DNA from: CAYRRR01 sp964426755
GTDB lineage: Bacteria > Patescibacteriota > Saccharimonadia > Saccharimonadales > JAGQNJ01
Length of the DNA: 6,969 nucleotides
Direction: 5' to 3'
NCBI GenBank assembly: GCA_964426755.1
Contig: CAYRRR010000024.1
Span: 1-6,969 of the forward strand
Part shown: piece after piece, positions 1 to 4,808 of the stretch
How positions within the stretch are numbered: the stretch's first letter is position 1
Layout of the letters: every line of letters starts with the position of its first letter
Position numbers and translations under genes: made by a program
The notes under the pieces: generated by a model
Seen by the model: only the letters and a program-made list of their open reading frames with translations
Database searches by the model: none
What the model was told of the DNA's origin: nothing

Positions 1-88
1 TCTGTAAGTACTGTTCAGATAGTATAGGTCAACTTATGATGCCTGTGGGATTCCTGAAGAATTCGTTAATGCTTATCATGACAATAAA

Positions 89-117
89 TAGACTAAACGT
101 ACAATACATTATATAAT
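89..117 (+). promoter_or_regulatory. Sigma70-type promoter for the two-gene module
   Basis: A -35-like TAGACT (89-94; four of six matches to TTGACA) lies 17 bp upstream of a perfect TATAAT (112-117). Transcription would start near 124. A second, weaker pair overlaps it: ATGACA (78-83) and TACAAT (100-105) with a 16-bp spacer. The arrangement fits transcription of the gene starting at 213 with a leader of about 90 nt. The spacing and the -10 match are seen directly; activity is inferred. Confidence 0.55.
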
Positions 118-212
118 ACTTATTGAAACCAATGGTTTCGTTCTTTTTCACACGAGAAGATAGGAGGTTGTAAGTTCTTATAGGTGTCCAGAGGCGGGAA
201 TTTGGAGTAGAA
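118..212 (+). other. Structured 5' leader of the secreted-protein gene
   Basis: The predicted transcript begins almost exactly at a perfect 6-bp hairpin, GAAACC-AAT-GGTTTC (125-139), followed by a T-rich stretch (141-148). Being at the 5' end, it more likely protects the message than terminates it, although a weak terminator for an upstream gene cannot be excluded. A consensus Shine-Dalgarno AGGAGG at 162-167 has no usable start behind it: the TTG at 168 runs straight into TAA. The working ribosome site for the gene is GGAG at 204-207, 5 nt before ATG 213. Bases 1-88 show no supported gene on either strand. Confidence 0.4.
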
Positions 213-779
213 ATGAGAAAAACAACAACCGGCCTTATGGGAGTTATTGGCGCTTTCACGCTGATTGCTTCGCTTATCATGGGCTCAGGCACTGCAGGAG
301 CTGCTGTCTCTGATGCAGGAAAGATCAAATCAGTTGAGGCTGAGATGAAAACCCTGCTGGAAGAGCAGATGCCGATGACAGGTGTAGTTACGGCGTCGCA
401 ATCGGGCAGCAAGTACAGTTGTCCTCTCATTGCACTGACGTGCACGCTCTATGTGTCCTATTCGAGGACAGTCGACATTCACAATGCCATCAAAGGGGCA
501 GGACCCACTGCAGCAGCGACTACAGTGGGAAAGGTAATTTGCTCATTGATTCCGCCACTCAAGCCTTTTAGCGCGGGTTGTGGAGTGCTGGTGGCAGCCA
601 GGATGGGTCAGATTCAGGACCAAGCGGCATATGCAGTACGGCGTCAGCGATGTTTGGAGGTCAAAACCACAAAGCCAATGCCAGTATCGATTCCGCCAGG
701 CAACCCACCAGTAACCATAATCAGTATTGGCACATGGGATACCGGTGACAGCGGAACAGGTGGGAGGGTTTGCAAATGA
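213..779 (+). CDS. Secreted six-cysteine protein, unknown function
   Basis: This 188-residue protein matches no family I can name with confidence. Residues 1-31 form a classical Sec signal peptide: a short basic N-terminus (MRK), a hydrophobic core at 8-23, then a small-residue stretch ending TAGAA with likely cleavage after A30 or A31. The mature part has six cysteines (C70, C77, C110, C123, C147, C187), an even number that would allow three disulfides outside the cytoplasm. Residues 103-133 are rich in Gly, Ala and hydrophobic residues around C110 and C123 and could be a buried or membrane-inserting helical hairpin. The tail (about 155-185) is rich in Pro, Gly, Ser and Thr. Start support: GGAG at 204-207. 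The stop overlaps the next ATG by 4 bases, so the two genes are translationally coupled. G+C is clearly higher than in the genes to the right. The style recalls actinobacterial secreted proteins; a bacteriocin-like or surface role is only a guess. Confidence 0.8.
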   Translation: MRKTTTGLMGVIGAFTLIASLIMGSGTAGAAVSDAGKIKSVEAEMKTLLEEQMPMTGVVTASQSGSKYSCPLIALTCTLYVSYSRTVDIHNAIKGAGPTAAATTVGKVICSLIPPLKPFSAGCGVLVAARMGQIQDQAAYAVRRQRCLEVKTTKPMPVSIPPGNPPVTIISIGTWDTGDSGTGGRVCK

Positions 780-961
780 ATCCGCGAACCAAGAAGACCC
801 TTAGGGTCATCGACCTGGTACTCAGTATCGGGGTGGTGGCATGGGCGTTTGCCGCAGAGCCTGAGCCGACTTGGGTTCCTGTTGTCATCATCGTGGTACT
901 GGGCGTGTTGCTCACTGGCATACCAGAACTTGTTGACAAGCTGAGGAGGCGCTATACCTAA
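776..961 (+). CDS. Small two-helix membrane protein
   Basis: This 61-residue protein (MNPRTKKTLR...) has a basic N-terminus, a first hydrophobic helix at about 11-27, a short acidic/proline turn (EPEPT, 28-32), a second helix at about 33-50, and a basic C-terminus (KLRRRYT). The positive-inside rule puts both ends in the cytoplasm. I chose ATG 776, not the in-frame TTG at 770, because ATG 776 forms an ATGA overlap with the preceding stop and has a strong purine-rich ribosome site (GGGAGGG) about 8 nt upstream. It is almost certainly co-expressed with the secreted cysteine protein. The pairing suggests an anchor, export helper or immunity-type partner, but nothing in the sequence proves any of these. 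No named family is recognised. Confidence 0.72.
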   Translation: MNPRTKKTLRVIDLVLSIGVVAWAFAAEPEPTWVPVVIIVVLGVLLTGIPELVDKLRRRYT

Positions 962-973
962 ACGTGTGATGCT

Positions 974-1039
974 TCGCTGGCGGGGGAGAGTCTATTTAAG
1001 ACTTTTGGTGCAATAGCCACCTTAATCCCCCGCTAGCGA
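974..1039 (+). other. Three-way-junction RNA/DNA structure
   Basis: Bases 974-987 pair with 1026-1039 in a 14-bp stem (left arm TCGCTGGCGGGGGA) with a single G-U wobble (979/1034). The enclosed 38 bases are almost fully used by two further hairpins. AGTCT/AGACT (989-993/999-1003) has loop ATTTA; GGTG/CACC (1007-1010/1018-1021) has a 7-base loop. Short linkers of 1, 3 and 4 nt join the arms. The structure lies 12 nt past the stop of the two-helix gene and ends one base before the hammerhead ribozyme begins. It would act as a 3'-end cap or terminator-like element on the upstream mRNA. A fold used as single-stranded DNA by a mobile element is an alternative. The pairing is seen directly; the role is inferred. 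Confidence 0.65.
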
Positions 1040-1096
1040 TTTCGTTTCAATAAGTGTGTGCTTATTCTGATGAGTCCAAAAGGACGAAAAGCGAAG
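1040..1096 (+). ncRNA. Type III hammerhead self-cleaving ribozyme
   Basis: All parts of the hammerhead consensus are present in order. Stem III 5' strand is 1040-1047 and the cleavage-site C17 is C1048 (NUH = UUC). Stem I is AATAAG/CTTATT (1049-1054/1061-1066, perfect 6 bp) with loop TGTGTG. The core CTGATGA is at 1067-1073. Stem II is GTCC/GGAC (1074-1077/1082-1085) with loop AAAA. The core GAAA is at 1086-1089, and stem III 3' strand is 1089-1096 (8 bp, two G-U pairs). A15.1-U16.1 is A1089-T1047, and G10.1-C11.1 is G1074-C1085. Because stem III is the open end, the topology is type III. Cleavage would fall between C1048 and A1049, leaving a 2',3'-cyclic phosphate on the upstream mRNA and a 5'-OH on the downstream one. 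The stop-free reading frame through this stretch is incidental. Confidence 0.9.
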
Positions 1097-1123
1097 CCTG
1101 TGAAAATTCTTATAGGGACACCG

Positions 1124-1151
1124 TTGTTTTTGGCGTACGCTGAAATATATT
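1124..1151 (+). promoter_or_regulatory. Possible promoter for the DUF948/YtxH operon
   Basis: TTGTTT (1124-1129) and TATATT (1146-1151) are separated by 16 bp and would start transcription near 1158, giving a short leader with GAGGGG (1164-1169) in front of ATG 1178. The match is moderate. If real, the operon can be expressed without the upstream module, and ribozyme cleavage would affect only read-through transcripts. Confidence 0.35.
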
Positions 1152-1177
1152 CATTAACGAATAGAGGGGTTGTTTCA

Positions 1178-1438
1178 ATGAATGAAATTGCAGACTATGC
1201 GCTTGTCACGACAATTGCGGTGGTTCTATTGGCGATAGCTCAGATTATATTTTTAGTTGTCATCACAGTGCTTGGATTGAAGATTTTGAACGTTGTACGC
1301 GAAGCAAGTCAAACGGTTTCTATGAGCAAAGAATTTGTTACCTCGTTGCGTGAACAGCAACGACGAGAGGTATCACTATTTAAATTAGGATTATTTGCCT
1401 TCAAGCAATTTGGCCGATTAAAGCGTAAGAAGAGATAA
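1178..1438 (+). CDS. DUF948-like single-pass membrane protein
   Basis: This 86-residue protein starts MNEIADYALV. One long hydrophobic helix spans about residues 8-36, followed by an amphipathic, probably coiled segment with spaced hydrophobic residues (about 37-62) and a strongly basic C-terminus (GRLKRKKR). This is the layout of DUF948-type proteins, which commonly sit next to a YtxH gene, as here, and are linked to the cell envelope and general stress in Gram-positive bacteria. The family call is from architecture and context, since the sequence is short and divergent. I placed the start at ATG 1178, not at the GTG 1058 that opens the same frame: GAGGGG lies 8 nt upstream of 1178, and the region before about 1097 is explained by the hammerhead ribozyme. 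The next gene starts 16 nt downstream. Confidence 0.72.
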   Translation: MNEIADYALVTTIAVVLLAIAQIIFLVVITVLGLKILNVVREASQTVSMSKEFVTSLREQQRREVSLFKLGLFAFKQFGRLKRKKR

Positions 1439-1454
1439 GAGAAAGGAGTGCATA

Positions 1455-1814
1455 ATGATGAAAAATAGTAAAACCGCAGGTTCAGCCTTAGCCGCCGGGC
1501 TTATAATGGGAGGCGTGGGGGTTATGGCGGGATTATTGCTTGCACCACGAAGCGGCCGTGAAACTCGCATTCAATTAGCAGAGAAGAAAAAAGAAATGAT
1601 GGGTAGGGCTAAAAATGCAGCTAATGAATTTAAGAATACAGCTAAAAGTACTGCTGATGATGTAAGCCAACGCACAAAAACAGTTGCCTCTAATGTTAAG
1701 TCGATTGCACAAGATCGCAAAGATGATACCGATAAAGTTGCTGAAGAAGCACGTGAGTCTGTTAACAAAACTAAATCTGACATTAAGGAAACTACGCGCC
1801 AATTGCGCAGCTAA
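1455..1814 (+). CDS. YtxH domain-containing membrane protein
   Basis: The protein has 119 residues. Residues 8-30 form a glycine-rich transmembrane helix leading into APRSGRETR (30-38), the signature of the YtxH family. The remaining 80 residues are a charged, alanine- and lysine-rich region with long uninterrupted helical character and many Thr/Ser/Asp residues. It resembles the apolipoprotein-like or LEA-like tails of these proteins and is probably an extended coiled rod in the cytoplasm. YtxH proteins are associated with envelope and general stress responses; the biochemical role is unknown. AAGGAG at 1443-1448, 6 nt before the ATG, gives a good ribosome site. The gene follows the DUF948-like gene by 16 nt, so the two form an operon. 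Confidence 0.85.
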   Translation: MMKNSKTAGSALAAGLIMGGVGVMAGLLLAPRSGRETRIQLAEKKKEMMGRAKNAANEFKNTAKSTADDVSQRTKTVASNVKSIAQDRKDDTDKVAEEARESVNKTKSDIKETTRQLRS

Positions 1815-1842
1815 GATATCGGTACGATAAACTAAATTGCGT

Positions 1843-1868
1843 TTGTACAACTGGTGTACAATACGTAT
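1843..1868 (+). promoter_or_regulatory. TACAAT -10 box and inverted repeat before the kinase-like gene
   Basis: The inverted repeat TTGTACA-N5-TGTACAA (1843-1861) overlaps a -10-like TACAAT (1857-1862). Six bases later comes ATG 1869, so a transcript starting at the usual distance would begin at the start codon itself, giving a leaderless mRNA. There is no Shine-Dalgarno sequence before 1869, which fits. No convincing -35 box is seen. The repeat may be an operator or chance. Confidence 0.4.
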
Positions 1869-2498
1869 ATGATTGCTATCGCGCTTGCGATTTTACCTGT
1901 CTTTATTCTGTTGTTAATTACCGAGGGGCTTTGGCGGTCCAATGCATTGCGCGGTGAATCAGCGAGAAAGCTTATACATATCATTGTTGGTAGTTACGTT
2001 GCGTTTTGGCCTTTTATTATCAGCTTTGAGGCGATCCAGGCTATCAGCGCCGCCTTTTTACTGGTGGTCGGCATCTCTTTGCGGTTCGGTATTTTTAAGT
2101 CTATTCATGGTGTTGCTCGCCAAACTTGGGGAGAGATTATGTTTGCGGTCGGAATCGGTTTAATTGCCGTTTTAACTACCGAACCATGGGTTTTTGCTGC
2201 CTGTATACTTCATATGAGTGTGGGCGATGGACTAGCCGCGCTGTCAGGTCTACGTTGGGGTAAATCAAACAGTTACAGTATTCTGAACCATAAAAAAAGC
2301 GTGGTAGGTACGGCAGTATTCTGGATGTGTTCAATCATCATTACGTCTATTGCAATTGCCTATTTGCCTGAAGGTCCAGAAAATACCCTTTGGCTATTAA
2401 CATGGTTGCCTCTTGCGACTGCATTGACCGAAAATATTGGTATTGGTGGGACAGATAATATCCTTGTACCTATGCTAGTGTATACAGCGCTTAGCTAG
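1869..2498 (+). CDS. Polyprenol/phytol kinase-like integral membrane enzyme
   Basis: From ATG 1869 the protein has 209 residues and about six or seven hydrophobic helices. It carries the hallmarks of the dolichol/phytol kinase (SEC59/VTE5) family, related to phosphatidate cytidylyltransferases: RKLIH at 33-37 after the first helix, GDGLAALSGLRWGK at 119-132, KKSVVGT at 142-148, and the late E188 with DN at 196-197 inside GIGGTDNILVP. Family members use CTP to phosphorylate a long-chain isoprenoid alcohol in the membrane. The natural substrate here could be undecaprenol or another polyprenol, but the motifs do not decide it, and a cytidylyltransferase remains possible. An upstream in-frame GTG (1854) would add MYNTY; I prefer ATG 1869 because TACAAT ends 6 nt before it. 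The 3' end overlaps the convergent ATPase gene by 8 bp, with no clear terminator between them. Confidence 0.78.
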   Translation: MIAIALAILPVFILLLITEGLWRSNALRGESARKLIHIIVGSYVAFWPFIISFEAIQAISAAFLLVVGISLRFGIFKSIHGVARQTWGEIMFAVGIGLIAVLTTEPWVFAACILHMSVGDGLAALSGLRWGKSNSYSILNHKKSVVGTAVFWMCSIIITSIAIAYLPEGPENTLWLLTWLPLATALTENIGIGGTDNILVPMLVYTALS

Positions 2499-4338
2499 AT
2501 TTTTTTCGCCATGGGCCATGGGCTCGTAGTGCGTAAACTATAACAGTAATATCTACTAATTCTTGAATGGCGGCGCCGCTCGTAGCGCTGAAACGTCCGG
2601 TTGAGTAAACTAACATTAATCCTATGCTGATAAAAATACCAATGAGAATACTTTGTTTAGCAATTTTTAGAGTATTTTGTGCAATATCGAGACTTTGCGA
2701 AACTTTTGAAATATCGTCAAGCATAATGACAACATCGGCTGTTTCGCTGGCCGCAGTTGATCCACGTGCTCCTAATGCAATTCCTACATCTGATGCTGTT
2801 AATACCGGTGCGTCGTTAACGCCATCGCCCACAAAGGCCACCGGCCGATCTTTCACAGACTCAATAGCCAGCAACTTATCAGCGGGTAAACTGTCAGCCT
2901 GGATATTGGTAATCCCAAGTTTTTTAGCAACCGTTTTAGCAGCCGCTTTGTTATCACCGGTTACCATGAGTGTGTTTTTAATCCCAAGTTCTTTGATCTT
3001 TTGAAGCATACCCTTGCTTTGTGGCCGTAAGGCATCGGTAAATTCAATTGCGCCAACTACTTCACCATCAACTACAACAAGAGATGTCGTGTCTTTGAAC
3101 TCTGCCTGTTTAAAGGCCTTGGGCATTGTAAAGCCACGCTCTTTAATGAACGAAATTTTGCCAGCCGTGACTGACTTTTTATTTACCTCACCTGTCAGAC
3201 CGTTCCCGGTAACTTCTTTAACATTTCTTGTTTTGGGTAGTGATATTTTTTTAGCAGCTGCTTCTTCGATAACAGCTTTGGCAAGAATGTGATTTGAGTG
3301 TTGCTCAAGAGCAGCGGCATATGAAAGCACGTCACTCTTCTTGTGCTTACCAAACGCAACCACTCTATTTACTGAGGGGCGACCTTCAGTCAAGGTGCCG
3401 GTTTTATCAAACGCAACCGTTTTGACAGCTGCAAGTTGTTCAAGAGCACCACCGTTTTTAATGATAATGCCGTTACGCGCCGCACGGCTAATGCCTGAAA
3501 TCAAAGCGATCGGGGCGCCTAAAATAAGCGGACAAGGCGTAGCGACGACGAGCACTTGTAGAAATCGTAGCGAATCGCCGCTCATTGCCCAGGCGCCGCC
3601 GGCAATGATAAATGACACAATGGTAAACGGAATGGCGTACCTGTCTGCCAATCGTACAAACGGCGCCTGGCTTGACGCTGCTGCCTTGACAAGTTTTATT
3701 ATCTGTTCATATTGACTGTCTGCCGCGGTATGGAGCGCTTTAACGGTGACGCTACCCTCAACATTAACGCTACCGCTCAGAAGTTGCTCGTCTACTTTTT
3801 TGTCTACTGGCAATGGTTCGCCGGTGAGGCTTGATTCATCAAAACTTGATTCTCCCTCCAGTATTACTGCGTCAACTGGTACGACTTCACCCGGTTTTAT
3901 AAGCAGCTTGTCGTTAACTTTAATGCTTTTGACACTTACATCAATTACTTTGCGACCCCGAAGCAGGTGGGCTTTTTTAGGGGCTTGCTCTAATAATGCA
4001 CTAAGTTCCGTTTTAGCACGGTTCTCAGCGTAATCTTCAAGCGCTTCGCCGCCGGTTAACATTAAGACAATAATCATGCCTGCCCAGTATTCGCCTAAAA
4101 CTACAGACGTAATGATGGCCGTAGCAGCCAAGATGTCAACACCATACGTTCCATGCCGTATATCTTGTATCATGCCCCATATAAGCGGAATGACATTTAG
4201 AATTGCCGCGGCGGCAAGAATAATATTTGCTACCGTATTAAGACCGGCAATCGTAAAGGCTAAGGCAGCTATTATGGCTACAATCACCCATCCAAGTTGA
4301 TAGTACTCTCTGAAAAAACGGCCAAGTCGTTTAAACAC
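2491..4338 (-). CDS. P1B-type heavy-metal-translocating ATPase with a TPC motif
   Basis: This 615-residue pump moves a metal ion across the membrane at the cost of ATP. Seen in order: membrane helices in the first 100 residues; the actuator loop with TGEP at 172-175; the ion-binding helix with TPCPL at 267-271; the phosphorylation motif DKTGT at 311-315 (D311 takes the phosphate); TGDN at 460-463; GDGVNDAP at 504-511; and two C-terminal helices ending near residue 605. There is no N-terminal metal-binding domain, so this is a minimal P1B pump. The TPC motif replaces the CPC or SPC of well-studied subgroups, so the metal cannot be named. The nucleotide-site HP dipeptide of P1B pumps appears as HI (SNHILA, 348-353). 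The start is GTG 4338 with an excellent ribosome site, AGGAGG, 5 nt upstream. The gene is divergent from the membrane-protein gene at 4395. Confidence 0.93.
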   Translation of the reverse strand: MFKRLGRFFREYYQLGWVIVAIIAALAFTIAGLNTVANIILAAAAILNVIPLIWGMIQDIRHGTYGVDILAATAIITSVVLGEYWAGMIIVLMLTGGEALEDYAENRAKTELSALLEQAPKKAHLLRGRKVIDVSVKSIKVNDKLLIKPGEVVPVDAVILEGESSFDESSLTGEPLPVDKKVDEQLLSGSVNVEGSVTVKALHTAADSQYEQIIKLVKAAASSQAPFVRLADRYAIPFTIVSFIIAGGAWAMSGDSLRFLQVLVVATPCPLILGAPIALISGISRAARNGIIIKNGGALEQLAAVKTVAFDKTGTLTEGRPSVNRVVAFGKHKKSDVLSYAAALEQHSNHILAKAVIEEAAAKKISLPKTRNVKEVTGNGLTGEVNKKSVTAGKISFIKERGFTMPKAFKQAEFKDTTSLVVVDGEVVGAIEFTDALRPQSKGMLQKIKELGIKNTLMVTGDNKAAAKTVAKKLGITNIQADSLPADKLLAIESVKDRPVAFVGDGVNDAPVLTASDVGIALGARGSTAASETADVVIMLDDISKVSQSLDIAQNTLKIAKQSILIGIFISIGLMLVYSTGRFSATSGAAIQELVDITVIVYALRAHGPWRKKSS

Positions 4339-4375
4339 TTGCTCCTCCTATTTTTATAATGTTAGCTTTATATAT

Positions 4376-4384
4376 ATTATAACA
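4376..4384 (-). promoter_or_regulatory. Extended -10 promoter for the P-type ATPase
   Basis: On the minus strand the sequence reads TGTTATAAT, a perfect extended -10 element (TGnTATAAT). No -35 box is visible, as is usual for extended -10 promoters. Transcription would start near 4369 and give a leader of about 30 nt that carries the AGGAGG ribosome site. Confidence 0.55.
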
Positions 4385-4394
4385 GAGATAGGGG

Positions 4395-4808
4395 ATGGCA
4401 GCGGCACTATTGTACGGTACAATAATGCCTATGATTATAGTCTTAGCGTTACGTTGGTGGTACGGCGCTGGCTGGCAGTGGGCTTGGCAACGTTCTGTTT
4501 CACAGCGAATTAGTTGGTGTATGGAGGCGTTTTCATTACGGCAGCTGATAAAAACCTGGTTCTCACCGTTTAAGCAAACTTTTTCGCAAAGCCGCAAAGG
4601 TTCACTTGATGTACGAATTCAATCGATAGTAGATAATTTTGTATCTCGTATAATTGGTTCACTTGCTCGAACATTCATTATTGGAGCCGGTTTTATTTGT
4701 ATAGTTTTATCCATAGTAAGTGGCTTGCTGATTTTAGTATTATGGCCGCTTGTACCCTTGTTGCCCTTGTTGGGAATTGTCATGACAGCCGGCGGAGTAA
4801 CCTTATGA
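4395..4808 (+). CDS. Conserved small membrane protein, partner of the ClpC-like ATPase
   Basis: This 137-residue membrane protein of unknown function has one hydrophobic helix near the N-terminus (about 5-20), a tryptophan-rich amphipathic region (WWYGAGWQWAW, 21-31), a soluble stretch with FSPFKQTF (56-63), and a C-terminal hydrophobic hairpin (about 92-135). I recognise the general pattern from Patescibacterial membrane proteins encoded next to ClpC-like genes but cannot name a Pfam family. The stop overlaps the ATPase ATG by 4 bases (ATGA), so the two are translated together and probably act together at the membrane. The start is uncertain. ATG 4395 has its purines (AGGGG) too close to be a ribosome site, whereas ATG 4431 lies 7 nt after TACAAT (4418-4423) and would suit a leaderless mRNA. 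In that case the protein begins MIIVLALRWW and has 125 residues. Confidence 0.72.
   Translation: MAAALLYGTIMPMIIVLALRWWYGAGWQWAWQRSVSQRISWCMEAFSLRQLIKTWFSPFKQTFSQSRKGSLDVRIQSIVDNFVSRIIGSLARTFIIGAGFICIVLSIVSGLLILVLWPLVPLLPLLGIVMTAGGVTL
4408..4424 (+). promoter_or_regulatory. 17-bp palindrome containing a TACAAT -10 box
   Basis: TATTGTAC-G-GTACAATA is a perfect 8-bp inverted repeat around a single base. Its right half contains TACAAT (4418-4423), placed so that transcription would begin at ATG 4431. It may be a promoter with an operator, or a small RNA hairpin if translation starts at 4395. The octamer GTACAATA also occurs at 99-106 and 1856-1863, both upstream of genes. Confidence 0.4.

Noticed and set aside
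184..210. Leader peptide GTG...TAG of eight codons before the secreted-protein gene
   Set aside because: AGGAGG is 16 nt away, too far for a normal start, and the codons show no attenuator-like pattern.
29..445. Minus-strand 138-codon frame at the left edge
   Set aside because: It overlaps the signal-peptide gene, lacks a ribosome site, and its translation looks like random antisense sequence.
958..1050. Integron attC recombination site
   Set aside because: AAC (961-963) and GTT (1044-1046) sit opposite each other, but the GTTRRRY/RYYYAAC consensus is not met (GTTTCAA), no integrase is seen, and a hammerhead explains part of the region.
1058..1177. N-terminal extension of the DUF948-like protein from GTG 1058 (MLILMSPKGRKAK...)
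   Set aside because: The codons through 1096 are the hammerhead ribozyme, there is no ribosome site at 1058, and ATG 1178 has GAGGGG at the right distance and gives a normal membrane-helix start.
1654..1660. A second CTGATGA, inside the YtxH gene
   Set aside because: No flanking stem I or stem II pairing and no properly placed GAAA; it is coding sequence (Ala-Asp-Asp).
2499..2525. Intrinsic terminator at the convergent gene ends (CCATGGGCCATGG palindrome near TTTTTTT)
   Set aside because: For + strand transcripts the T run precedes the hairpin; for - strand transcripts the hairpin is followed by A residues. It also lies within the ATPase coding sequence.
2624..4300. Several + strand open frames opposite the P-type ATPase
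   Set aside because: They are shadows of the ATPase gene, with no ribosome sites or recognisable domains.
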